64,000 bases of DNA from Novipirellula galeiformis (GTDB lineage Bacteria > Planctomycetota > Planctomycetia > Pirellulales > Pirellulaceae): positions 269,764 to 333,763 of the forward strand of contig NZ_SJPT01000003.1 in NCBI RefSeq assembly GCF_007860095.1, written 5' to 3'. Below, piece after piece: positions 42,555-51,243 of the stretch (position 1 is the first letter of the stretch; each line of letters opens with the position of its first letter). The notes beneath the pieces were generated by a model, which did no database searches, was not told the origin of the DNA, and saw only the letters and a list, made by a program, of their open reading frames with translations. The position numbers and the translations under genes were made by a program.

Positions 42555-45215
42555 ATGGCAAAGAAAGCTGGCTCAGCTGACAAGATGGTCTATTACTTCG
42601 GCAAGTCAAAAACCGAAGGCCGCGGTGCAAGCAAATCGATCTTGGGCGGCAAAGGGGTGAACCTTGCTGAAATGACCGCGATTGGTCTTCCGGTTCCTCC
42701 GGGATTCACCATCACCACCCAAGTTTGCGACGCGTATTACAAGTCGGGCGAAAAGATGCCCAAGGGCTTGATGGACGAAGTCAACCAAGCGGTGAAAACG
42801 CTTGAGAAAGAAACGGGCAAAAAGTTCGGTGACGACGCAAACCCATTGCTCGTCAGCGTTCGCTCCGGTGCAGCGGTAAGTATGCCGGGCATGATGAACA
42901 CGATTTTGAACCTGGGTCTGAATGACGCGGCCGCCGAAGGGCTCGCCAAAGCGACCAAGAACGAGCGTTTCGCGTATGACGCGTACCGCCGCTTGATCAA
43001 CATGTTCGGTGACGTGGTCATGGGCATGGACCACCACGTCTTCGAGAAAGCATTCGATGCGGTCAAGAAGAAATTCAAGGTCAGCGAAGACACCGATGTT
43101 CCCGCCGAAGGTCTGAAGCAACTTTGCGAAGACTACAAAGCGGTTTACAAGAAGGCGACCGGGAACGATTTCCCGCAAGACCCGATCAAGCAACTTGAGC
43201 TTTCGATCATGGCGGTATTCTCGTCATGGAACACGACCCGCGCGGTCCGCTATCGCGAAATCGAAGGCATCCGTGGCTTGCTCGGAACCGCCGTCAACGT
43301 GCAATCGATGGTTTACGGCAACATGGGCGAAGACTCGGGAACGGGCGTCGCATTCACCCGTAACCCGAACACCGGTGAAAACAAATTCTTCGGTGAGTTC
43401 TTGATCAACGCTCAGGGCGAAGACGTCGTCGCGGGCATCCGAACTCCACAACCTGTGGCTGAAATGCCAAAGTGGAACCGCGCCGTTCACAAAGAATTGT
43501 TGGCGATCAAAAAGACGCTCGAAGATCACTACACCGAGATGCAAGACATCGAGTTCACGATCGAGCGTGGCACGTTGTACATGCTGCAAACCCGCACCGG
43601 AAAGCGAACCGGCGTTGCCGCCGTCAAGATCGCTTGCGACATGGTCAAGGAAAAGTTGATCGATCAAAAGACTGCCGTTTTGCGTGTCCCCGCGAACGAC
43701 TTGACCCAATTGTTGCTGCCTAGCTTCAAGCCGACGGCGCGAAACGCGGCGGACGTTCTGACACGTGGCTTGCCCGCTTCCCCAGGTGCAGCGGTTGGTA
43801 AGTTGGCGTTCAGTGCCGAAGAAGCACGCCAACGAGCCGATGCTGGCGAAATGGTGATCTTGGTTCGTAAAGAAACCAGCCCCGAAGACGTCGACGGCAT
43901 GAACGCCGCTGCGGGTATTTTGACCAGCACCGGCGGGATGACCAGCCACGCTGCGGTTGTCGCTCGCGGTTGGGGCAAGTGCTGTGTTGCCGGTGCCGGC
44001 GATGTTGAAATCAACGAAAAAGGCAAGAAGATCAAAGTCGCCGGACGTACCTTCGGTGTCAAAGACGTGATCAGCCTTGATGGCACCACCGGCGAAGTGA
44101 TGTCGGGCGAAGTGGAAACACAAGAGCCGAAACTGTCCGGCGACTTCGCCAAGTTGATGAAATGGGCCGATGAGTATCGCACGCTGGCGATTCGCACCAA
44201 CGCGGATTCGCCCGCCGACAGCAAGCGAGCTCGCGAATTCGGTGCCGAGGGAATCGGACTTTGCCGTACCGAGCACATGTTCTTCGACGCCGAGCGAATC
44301 ACGCACATGCGTACGATGATCTTGGCTCAAGACGAAAAAGACCGTCGCGCCGCACTGAAGAAATTGCTGCCGTTCCAACGCAAAGACTTCGAAGGCATCT
44401 TCAAGGCGATGAACGGACTTCCCGTGACCGTTCGCTTGCTTGACCCACCTTTGCACGAATTCTTGCCTCACGAAACCGCGAGTCAAAAAATCGTCGCTAA
44501 AGAGCTGGGCGTTTCCGCTGCCGAAGTTGCCAAGCGTGGCGAAGCGCTGCATGAGTCCAACCCCATGCTTGGACACCGCGGTTGCCGCTTGAGCGTGACC
44601 TATCCGGAAATCCTCGAGATGCAGGTGCGTGCGATTGTCGAAGCGGCAATCAATTGTGCAGGCAAGAAGATCAAGGCGATGCCGGAGATCATGATCCCGC
44701 TTGTGGGTACCGCTAACGAACTCGAGCTTCTTCGCAAGAAGGTGGAAGCCACGATCGAAGAAACCAAGGCAGCCAAGAAGTTCGATGGCAAGTTGGACAT
44801 CTCGATCGGTACGATGATCGAGATCCCACGCGCTGCGTTGACGGCGAACGAAATCGCGGCTCACGCCGACTTCTTCAGCTTCGGCACGAACGACTTGACC
44901 CAAATGACATTTGGTTATAGCCGTGACGATGTGAACACGTTCTTGCCAGATTACTTGCAACAAGAAATTCTGAACGTTGACCCCTTCCAATCGCTCGACA
45001 CCAGCGGCGTAGGCCAATTGGTCGAAATGGGCGTCGAGAAGGGACGCAGTGTCAAGAAGGGCTTGAAGGTCGGTATCTGTGGCGAGCACGGAGGGGATCC
45101 TGCCTCGATCGATTTCTGTCACAAAGCCGGCTTGGACTACGTCAGCTGCAGTCCGTTCCGCGTGCCGATTGCACGTTTGGCAGCGGCTCAAGCGGCATTG
45201 AACGCCAAGAAGTAG
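42555..45215 (+). CDS. ppdK: Pyruvate, phosphate dikinase
   Basis: 886 residues, the family's usual size. PPDK interconverts pyruvate + ATP + Pi and PEP + AMP + PPi, using a swivelling phosphohistidine. N-terminal ATP-grasp part: YYFGKSKTEG, KGVNLAEMTAIGLPVPPGFT. Central phosphohistidine motif GGMTSHAAVVARGWGKCCVA, with catalytic H465. C-terminal TIM barrel: GLCRTEHMFFD, HRGCRLSVTYPEILEMQVRA and the catalytic-cysteine stretch GICGEHGGDP. ATG at 42555 has no ideal ribosome-binding site (TTCAGAGACATATT). Its strong bias for well-used codons suggests high expression. A perfect terminator follows. Confidence 0.97.
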   Translation: MAKKAGSADKMVYYFGKSKTEGRGASKSILGGKGVNLAEMTAIGLPVPPGFTITTQVCDAYYKSGEKMPKGLMDEVNQAVKTLEKETGKKFGDDANPLLVSVRSGAAVSMPGMMNTILNLGLNDAAAEGLAKATKNERFAYDAYRRLINMFGDVVMGMDHHVFEKAFDAVKKKFKVSEDTDVPAEGLKQLCEDYKAVYKKATGNDFPQDPIKQLELSIMAVFSSWNTTRAVRYREIEGIRGLLGTAVNVQSMVYGNMGEDSGTGVAFTRNPNTGENKFFGEFLINAQGEDVVAGIRTPQPVAEMPKWNRAVHKELLAIKKTLEDHYTEMQDIEFTIERGTLYMLQTRTGKRTGVAAVKIACDMVKEKLIDQKTAVLRVPANDLTQLLLPSFKPTARNAADVLTRGLPASPGAAVGKLAFSAEEARQRADAGEMVILVRKETSPEDVDGMNAAAGILTSTGGMTSHAAVVARGWGKCCVAGAGDVEINEKGKKIKVAGRTFGVKDVISLDGTTGEVMSGEVETQEPKLSGDFAKLMKWADEYRTLAIRTNADSPADSKRAREFGAEGIGLCRTEHMFFDAERITHMRTMILAQDEKDRRAALKKLLPFQRKDFEGIFKAMNGLPVTVRLLDPPLHEFLPHETASQKIVAKELGVSAAEVAKRGEALHESNPMLGHRGCRLSVTYPEILEMQVRAIVEAAINCAGKKIKAMPEIMIPLVGTANELELLRKKVEATIEETKAAKKFDGKLDISIGTMIEIPRAALTANEIAAHADFFSFGTNDLTQMTFGYSRDDVNTFLPDYLQQEILNVDPFQSLDTSGVGQLVEMGVEKGRSVKKGLKVGICGEHGGDPASIDFCHKAGLDYVSCSPFRVPIARLAAAQAALNAKK

Positions 45216-45249
45216 TTCGACATTTTGTGGAACGAATGAATCAGATCAA

Positions 45250-45278
45250 CAGCGGCCCTTAGCGGCCGCTGTTTTTTT
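45250..45278 (+). terminator. Factor-independent terminator after ppdK
   Basis: cagcggcc-cttagc-ggccgctg is an 8-bp GC-rich stem followed by seven Ts, 34 bases after the ppdK stop. Confidence 0.93.
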
Positions 45279-45299
45279 ATACTCCTAGCGGCCAGCTTT

Positions 45300-45352
45300 C
45301 ACTGTCCCCCCGATCCACTGTCTCCCCCCGATCAATCACTGTCCCCCCAATC
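45300..45352. repeat. Short C-rich direct repeats
   Basis: cactgtccccccgatc occurs three times with small changes (cactgtctccccccgatc, cactgtccccccaatc) between the ppdK terminator and hom. The C-tracts are prone to slippage. Role unknown. Confidence 0.75.
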
Positions 45353-45450
45353 GCTTTACTCGCGATTGAGAGCGGCGATGTTGCGGGGTTGGCAAAGATA
45401 TCGGTTTCTATGGCCTCGTCGTGAACCTTGCTTCGGATTACCATTTTCGC

Positions 45451-46758
45451 ATGGAAAGAACAAACATTGCCATTGTTGGCCTGGGAACCGTTGGCTCCGG
45501 CGTCGCTAAGTTACTGCTTGATCATGGTGATCGCACCGCTCGACATGCTGGCCGCACACTGTGGTTAAAAAAGGCAGTCGTTCGCGACCTGGCAAAGCCT
45601 CGCGAGATCGATCTTCCCGCAGGCGTTGCCACCGATTCGCTTGACGACGTGATCAACGATCCGGAAATTTCCGTTGTCGCTCAGTTGATTGGCGGCTTGG
45701 AACCGGCGCGTTCGATCATGTTGAAGCTGCTCGAATCGGGCAAGGACATCGTCACGGCCAACAAGGCTCTTTTAGCCGAGCACGGCCCCGAATTGTTCAC
45801 GCGAGCCCGTGAACTTGGTCGCAGCATCGCGTTCGAAGCCTCCGTCGCCGGTGGCATCCCGATTATCGCCAACATCAGCCAATGCTTGTCCGCCAATCAG
45901 ATTTGCTCGCTTGAGGGGATCCTTAACGGCACCAGCAATTTCATCGTCACTCAAATGGACGAGAAAGGGGCTTCGTATAACGACGTCGTTCGCAAAGCCC
46001 AGGAACTCGGTTACGCCGAAGCGGATCCCGCCATGGATGTCGATGGCACCGATGCGGCTCAGAAACTGGCGATCCTTTCGCATCTTGCCTTTGGGGCGAC
46101 CGTGAACTGGTCTGAGATCCCCCGGATAGGAATCGACGGGCTCGATCCCGATGATTTGCGTTACAGCCGACAATTGGGCTACCGAATCAAACTGCTAGCG
46201 TTGGCTAACCTTGCCGACGATGGACTCGAGCTTTCGGTCGCGCCGACGCTGGTCCGCATCGGAACACCGCTGGCCGAAGTGCGTGACGCGTTCAATGCAA
46301 TTCGAGTCGTGGGGGATGCGGTGGGGCCGGTGTTCTACCATGGGCTGGGGGCGGGCCAGATGCCGACTGCCTCAGCGGTCGTCGCGGACCTGATTGACAC
46401 AGCGGTAGGTCGCACCCGTTTGACCTTCCAAACGCTTGAATACTTTTCCATCGGCCAACCGCCGCGAGCTAAACTCCGCGATGCCGACACGTTAGTCGGA
46501 CGTAACTATCTACGTCTGAATGTTGCCAATCATCCCGGGACGCTGGCCTCGATCACAACGGTCTTGGCGAAGCATCAAATCTCGATCGCGTCGGTGATGC
46601 AACACGAGGGTGAAAACGGAGCGACACCGCTCGATTCGGTACCGTTGGTGATCATGACGCACGAAGCCACCGAGGGGTCCGCCCAAGCCGCCACGCGAGA
46701 AATCGAGTCACTCGACTCCATCACCGGTCCGGTTGTACGGCTTAGAGTGAAGGATTGA
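45451..46758 (+). CDS. hom: Homoserine dehydrogenase with ACT domain
   Basis: 435 residues from ATG at 45451 (MERTNIAIVGLGTVGSGVAK); a GTG at 45421 would add ten residues. The enzyme reduces aspartate semialdehyde to homoserine for threonine and methionine synthesis. Seen: NAD(P)-binding GLGTVGSGV, VTANKALLAEHG (catalytic-domain entry), FEASVAGGIPII, GILNGTSNFIVTQM, ELGYAEADPAMDVDGTDAAQ and KLAILSHLAFG. The C-terminal ~85 residues (YLRLNVANHPGTLASITTVL, then HQISIASVMQHE) are an ACT domain that normally gives threonine feedback. It is monocistronic, 235 bases after ppdK. Confidence 0.96.
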   Translation: MERTNIAIVGLGTVGSGVAKLLLDHGDRTARHAGRTLWLKKAVVRDLAKPREIDLPAGVATDSLDDVINDPEISVVAQLIGGLEPARSIMLKLLESGKDIVTANKALLAEHGPELFTRARELGRSIAFEASVAGGIPIIANISQCLSANQICSLEGILNGTSNFIVTQMDEKGASYNDVVRKAQELGYAEADPAMDVDGTDAAQKLAILSHLAFGATVNWSEIPRIGIDGLDPDDLRYSRQLGYRIKLLALANLADDGLELSVAPTLVRIGTPLAEVRDAFNAIRVVGDAVGPVFYHGLGAGQMPTASAVVADLIDTAVGRTRLTFQTLEYFSIGQPPRAKLRDADTLVGRNYLRLNVANHPGTLASITTVLAKHQISIASVMQHEGENGATPLDSVPLVIMTHEATEGSAQAATREIESLDSITGPVVRLRVKD

Positions 46759-46992
46759 CGGTGGGGACGGGATCTTTGACCCCGTTTTGCCATGTTCATT
46801 GAATGAAAGCCCCACTTGCACCATAACGGGGGCTACGATTCCGTAGCGGTTTCTTCGTGCGCACGCGACAACGCTGGTTTACCCAACGCACGCAAGGGCA
46901 ACGTTTTTAGGAACGACCGCTACGACCGCGCTGACCGTTAAACCGCGAGTCAACGCCGCACGGCAATCCGTCCCCGGGGCAAATGGGCATCC

Positions 46993-47778
46993 ATGATTCA
47001 AGTTCAACACCTAACCAAGGCCTACGAAGATGTGCACCGTGGTCGCTTTATCGCCGTCGACCGCGTTTCGTTTTCAATCGGTCCCGGTGAAATCTTTGGT
47101 TTGCTCGGGCCCAATGGCGCAGGCAAAACCACGGTCCTTCGCATTCTCAGCACCGTGCTGAGCCCCACCTCGGGGATCGCCAATGTCGCCGGGCATGACG
47201 TCGTCCATGACTCGGCCGAAGTGCGACGACGGATCGGCTTCGTGAGCAATAACACCGCCATGTACGACCGCATGACGGCTTGGGAAATGGTCGGCTATTT
47301 CGGTCGCTTGCACGGCATGACACGCGACGAACTACGCGAGCGGTTGGAAACGTTGTTCACGCAATTACGCATGAACGATTTCCGCGATGTTCCCGGCGCG
47401 AAGATGTCGACCGGCATGAAGCAAAAAGTCTCGATCGCACGCGCCTTAGTTCACAACCCACCGGTGCTCGTTTTCGACGAAGCCACGCTCGGACTCGACG
47501 TGATGGTGGCCCGCAACTTGTTAGCGATCGTGCGAGATCTCCGCGATCGCGGCAAGTGTTTGATCTTCTCGACTCATATCATGAGCGAAGTGGAAAAGCT
47601 CTGTGATCGGATTGCCATCATGCATCAAGGTCGCATCCTCGATAGCGGCACTCTGGAAAATTTGCGTGAGCGTCATGGCGAAGAGGACTTTGAGGAAGTC
47701 TTCTTTGGATTGCTCAGTAAACATGAACAGGGGGACGCTGAATTGCACGGACAGGCGAACTCAGGAGCGATGGCATGA
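46993..47778 (+). CDS. ABC transporter ATPase, NatA-like
   Basis: 261 residues. Walker A GPNGAGKT (39-46), signature region [20 protein letters not shown] (the STGMKQK form typical of NatA/CcmA-type ATPases), Walker B VLVFDEAT and the switch histidine in STHIMSE. NatA-type ATPases power Na+ or drug export with an ABC-2 permease. It ends in ATGA, overlapping the start of the permease gene, so both are made together. The C-terminal ~40 residues are a family-typical extension. The substrate cannot be told. Confidence 0.93.
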   Translation: MIQVQHLTKAYEDVHRGRFIAVDRVSFSIGPGEIFGLLGPNGAGKTTVLRILSTVLSPTSGIANVAGHDVVHDSAEVRRRIGFVSNNTAMYDRMTAWEMVGYFGRLHGMTRDELRERLETLFTQLRMNDFRDVPGAKMSTGMKQKVSIARALVHNPPVLVFDEATLGLDVMVARNLLAIVRDLRDRGKCLIFSTHIMSEVEKLCDRIAIMHQGRILDSGTLENLRERHGEEDFEEVFFGLLSKHEQGDAELHGQANSGAMA

Positions 47779-50006
47779 ACCAGTCCGCAAAACAAAAACA
47801 TTTAGCTGCCAAGAATCACGATCGCTTGGGCTGGGCTTCGGTTTGGTTGATTTATGTTCGCGAGATGCGAGATCAACTGCGGGACCGACGCACGCTCTTT
47901 ACGATCGCGGTATTGCCGGTGTTGCTCTATCCGTTGGTCGGCACGCTATTGCTACAAATGGTGCAATTCACCCAACACCACAACACCAACGTGTGTGTGA
48001 TTGGCACCGATCATTTGACGGATGTTCCCGAATTGGTTGGCGATGATTGTTTTGTGGAGAGGTTGGTCTCCGAGGACGATCCGCTGCAAGTGGTGACCTA
48101 TCAATGGGACGATGTCGCGACCAATCGGTCCGTGGACCAACGCGCTCGGGACTGGGTCAGCAGCGGTATGTTCGACGTCGTCGTGATGGTCCCTCCTCAA
48201 TTTGCCAATTCCGAAAACCGCGTGAATGACAAGGAAGCGGCAATCCAATTGCTCTACAACGTGGCGTCGGATCAATCGATGGTCGCGCGAGAACGCGTAG
48301 CAAAGATTCTCGGCAGCTGGCGATCCGGATGGATCCACCAGCGGCTGTCGGAATCCGGCATCGACATGATGTCACTCGAACTATTCCAGCTAGACGACGT
48401 CGATATCGCTCCCTCGCAAACTCGCGAAGCGGCGCTGTGGAGCAAGCTGTTGCCGTTCATCATGTTGATTTGGGCGATGACCGGCGCCTTCTATCCCGCG
48501 ATCGACTTGGTCGCAGGGGAAAAAGAGCGTGGGACGCTGGAAACGCTGCTATGTAGCCCCGCCCATCGTTCTGAAATCGTCGCCGGCAAACTCGCCGCGG
48601 TAACCACCTTTAGCATGCTGACGGCGATCTTGAATGCCGGCAGTATGTTGGTCACCAGCTCGTTTGTAGTTGGACAAATTGACTTTGGCGGTAGCACCTC
48701 GATTGGTGCACCCCCGATCGGACCGATGTTGTGGTTGCTTGTCGCGTTGGTCCCGTTGTCGACCTTGTTCAGCGCCTTGGCACTGGCCGTCGCCGCGATG
48801 GCGCGGAGCAGCAAAGAGGGGCAATACTATTTGATGCCCTTGATGATGATCACCCTGCCATTGGTGATGCTGCCGATGTTGCCCGGCACCACGTTGACCG
48901 TGGGGACCAGCTTGATCCCCGTCACCGGTATGTTCCTGATGGTTCGCGCGTTGGTCGAAGGCCAATACGGCATCGCCCTGTGGCACCTGCCGATGGTGGC
49001 CGGTGTGATGGTTACGTGTTTGTGGATGGCATCGCGATGGGCACTGAAACAATTCGAAGACGAAGCGGTGCTGTTCGGTGGCAACGACCAATGGGAACTT
49101 CGTCAATGGGTTCGCCACTTGTGGCGAGACCGTCAAATCGCAGCGACGCCAAGTCAAGCGGTCGCTTGTGGGGCCGTAATCTTGGTCGCGTTGTTCTTCG
49201 GTAAACTAGCCGTAACCGAAATGCCAACGACACTGACCGGTATTAGTAAACTCATATTGATGCCACAGCTTGGCCTGATCCTCGCGCCAACGCTGTTGAT
49301 GGCAACGGTCCTGACGACTTCGCTGCGGAAGAGTCTGCGGATTCGCATGCCACACTGGACCACGTTGCCATTGGCCGTGTTACTCGGCTGCACCTTGCAT
49401 CCGAGCTACGTGATGTTGGCATCTTGGATCAGTCACATGTATCCCGTCAGCGAACAAGCGATGGCAGCCATGAAGCCATTTGCGGATCAGATTTCTGCGG
49501 CCCCGTGGGTTTCCGTGGTGCTGTTAATGGCACTGGTCCCTTCCATTTGTGAAGAACTTGCGTTCCGCGGCTTCATCTTTGGTGGCCTGGAACGCCAAGG
49601 CGGACGTCTACGCGCCGTCGTTGTCACCGCCGTGCTGTTTGGAATCTCTCATGGTGTCTTGCAACAATCGATCGCAGCAACCGTGATGGGGTTGATGCTG
49701 GGTTGGATCGCGTTGCGAACCGGAAGCGTGTTGCCGGGCATCCTGATCCACTTCACCAACAATGCACTTTCGGTATCACTTGAGCGGATTGTCGATAGCG
49801 GTTGGGGTGGAGCATCGATCTTCTTGCGAACGACCGAACAAGGTCCCGAGTATCAACCCTTTTGGATCGTGATCAGCATGGGCGTTGCTGTCACATGCAT
49901 GCTCTACTTTGGATCGCTGCGGAGTGTGGACGAAGAAATTGAAGCGGATCAAATCGAGTTTGAAGAAGGGCTGGTGGATCCCACGACCCGTTTTGCGAGT
50001 GCCTGA
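47775..50006 (+). CDS. ABC-2 permease fused to CPBP intramembrane protease
   Basis: 743 residues. Residues 1-420 are a NatB-like ABC-2 permease: a first membrane segment ([20 protein letters not shown] region, near residue 40), a large extracytoplasmic domain and five further segments, including [19 protein letters not shown], the family's cytoplasmic signature. Residues ~460-743 form a second polytopic unit with CPBP/Abi motifs: [15 protein letters not shown] (EE 593-594, R599), FGISH (H626) and an N in HFTNNALSV, the catalytic residues of type II CAAX prenyl protease-like enzymes. The fusion implies that the exporter and a membrane protease act on the same material, for instance a processed and exported peptide, though the C-terminal part might act separately. 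Confidence 0.9.
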   Translation: MNQSAKQKHLAAKNHDRLGWASVWLIYVREMRDQLRDRRTLFTIAVLPVLLYPLVGTLLLQMVQFTQHHNTNVCVIGTDHLTDVPELVGDDCFVERLVSEDDPLQVVTYQWDDVATNRSVDQRARDWVSSGMFDVVVMVPPQFANSENRVNDKEAAIQLLYNVASDQSMVARERVAKILGSWRSGWIHQRLSESGIDMMSLELFQLDDVDIAPSQTREAALWSKLLPFIMLIWAMTGAFYPAIDLVAGEKERGTLETLLCSPAHRSEIVAGKLAAVTTFSMLTAILNAGSMLVTSSFVVGQIDFGGSTSIGAPPIGPMLWLLVALVPLSTLFSALALAVAAMARSSKEGQYYLMPLMMITLPLVMLPMLPGTTLTVGTSLIPVTGMFLMVRALVEGQYGIALWHLPMVAGVMVTCLWMASRWALKQFEDEAVLFGGNDQWELRQWVRHLWRDRQIAATPSQAVACGAVILVALFFGKLAVTEMPTTLTGISKLILMPQLGLILAPTLLMATVLTTSLRKSLRIRMPHWTTLPLAVLLGCTLHPSYVMLASWISHMYPVSEQAMAAMKPFADQISAAPWVSVVLLMALVPSICEELAFRGFIFGGLERQGGRLRAVVVTAVLFGISHGVLQQSIAATVMGLMLGWIALRTGSVLPGILIHFTNNALSVSLERIVDSGWGGASIFLRTTEQGPEYQPFWIVISMGVAVTCMLYFGSLRSVDEEIEADQIEFEEGLVDPTTRFASA

Positions 50007-50020
50007 TTCGGTTGCGCAAA

Positions 50021-50060
50021 TCAGCTTCGCGTTTCCTGAATCAGCTTCGCGTTTCCTGAA
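50021..50060. repeat. 20-bp tandem duplication at the hemC stop
   Basis: tcagcttcgcgtttcctgaa occurs twice head to tail (50021-50040, 50041-50060). The second copy holds the stop and last codons of hemC; the first lies beyond its stop. Confidence 0.9.
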
Positions 50061-51033
50061 TCAACTCGCGTGCCCCACGACTTGCCAAACTTTCACTGGC
50101 CTGATCGGCGAGTGTTTTCGCACACGCTTCCCATTGCGGTGGATCAAAGGGAAGCGACCGGCGCTCGTCCAACCGCTGCGTTCCATCGCTCGATAACACG
50201 ACCGCATCGAGCGTCAAAACGCCTTGTTCGATTTGGCAATAGGCCGCGATCGGCGCCAAGCATCCGCCATTGAGTGCTGCCAAGAGGGTCCGTTCCACCA
50301 TCACCGTCGCACGTGCGACAAGGTCATTCAACCCAGCCACGATCGCTTGCACCTCCTCCGCGTCGCGGCGGACCTCAATCGCGAGCGCCCCTTGTCCGGG
50401 TGCGGGCAACATCTCCGCAAGCGGCAATTCCACTCGCGGCACCTCGTCCATCTGCAATCGAGTCAAGCCGGCCGCAGCCAACATGATTGCATCGTATTGC
50501 CCGACGCGAAGTTTCTCGAGTCGCGTCTGCACGTTGCCGCGGATTGGTTGAACATCGAGGTCGGGGCGATGGTAGCGCAACTGGGCCGCACGACGACGGC
50601 TGCCGGTTCCGATCCGTGCTCCCTTGGGCAATGTCGCAATCGTCCATCGCGACTGGGACACCAAACAATCCTGAACCACTTCCCGCGCCGGCACGGCGGC
50701 CAGCATCAGCTGCGGATCGACTTCGGTCGGCAAATCCTTCAACGAATGAACTGCAACATCCGCTTCGCCATCCAGAAGGGCTTGCTGGATTCGCTTCGTG
50801 AAAACTCCTACCTGGGCCCCCGCTTGGATCGGACGCATGTCGGTATCGCCGCTGCTGACCAAAGGTACCAATTTCGTGGCAAAACCGGCCTGCTTCAGCA
50901 GCGCCGAGACATGCTCGGCTTGCCACATCGCCAACGGGCTTTCGCGGGTCGCGATCCGCAACACACGATCAGAATCCGAAGTACCGGAGCCAACGGTAGG
51001 GGGGGAGGTGCCAGCCGATTGCGAATTAGACAA
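50041..51033 (-). CDS. hemC: Hydroxymethylbilane synthase (porphobilinogen deaminase)
   Basis: 330 residues. HemC joins four porphobilinogens into hydroxymethylbilane in tetrapyrrole synthesis. Motifs: RIATRESPLAMWQAEHV (N-terminal), GVFTKRIQQALLDGEADVAV and HSLKDLPTE (catalytic-domain loop with the active-site Asp region), IGTGSRRRAAQLRYHRPDLD, QGALAIEVR and the cofactor-binding cysteine C258 in NGGCLAPIA. The first ~22 residues are a Ser/Thr/Gly-rich extension absent from most homologues. It is divergent from the kinase-Hsp70 gene, 210 bases apart. Confidence 0.96.
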   Translation of the reverse strand: MSNSQSAGTSPPTVGSGTSDSDRVLRIATRESPLAMWQAEHVSALLKQAGFATKLVPLVSSGDTDMRPIQAGAQVGVFTKRIQQALLDGEADVAVHSLKDLPTEVDPQLMLAAVPAREVVQDCLVSQSRWTIATLPKGARIGTGSRRRAAQLRYHRPDLDVQPIRGNVQTRLEKLRVGQYDAIMLAAAGLTRLQMDEVPRVELPLAEMLPAPGQGALAIEVRRDAEEVQAIVAGLNDLVARATVMVERTLLAALNGGCLAPIAAYCQIEQGVLTLDAVVLSSDGTQRLDERRSLPFDPPQWEACAKTLADQASESLASRGARELIQETRS

Positions 51034-51243
51034 AAGAATAGCTTCCGTTATTCAAAGAGAGGTAAACTAAGAGGACGATACAGACGGCATACGCGGCCTG
51101 CGCGAAGCGGGCAAGGAAACGATCCCACGCATTCGAATTCTATGAATCGTAACGAATCATTGACTTCGGGTCATCGGCAGTGCACATTTGCATGACATTC
51201 TTGGGTCCTTTGGCGAACCATTCGCGTTTGATTAAGTAAGGCA

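Noticed and set aside
43224-45191. 655-residue minus-strand frame opposite ppdK
   Set aside because: It is the antisense shadow of a strongly biased gene; the plus-strand protein is clearly PPDK.
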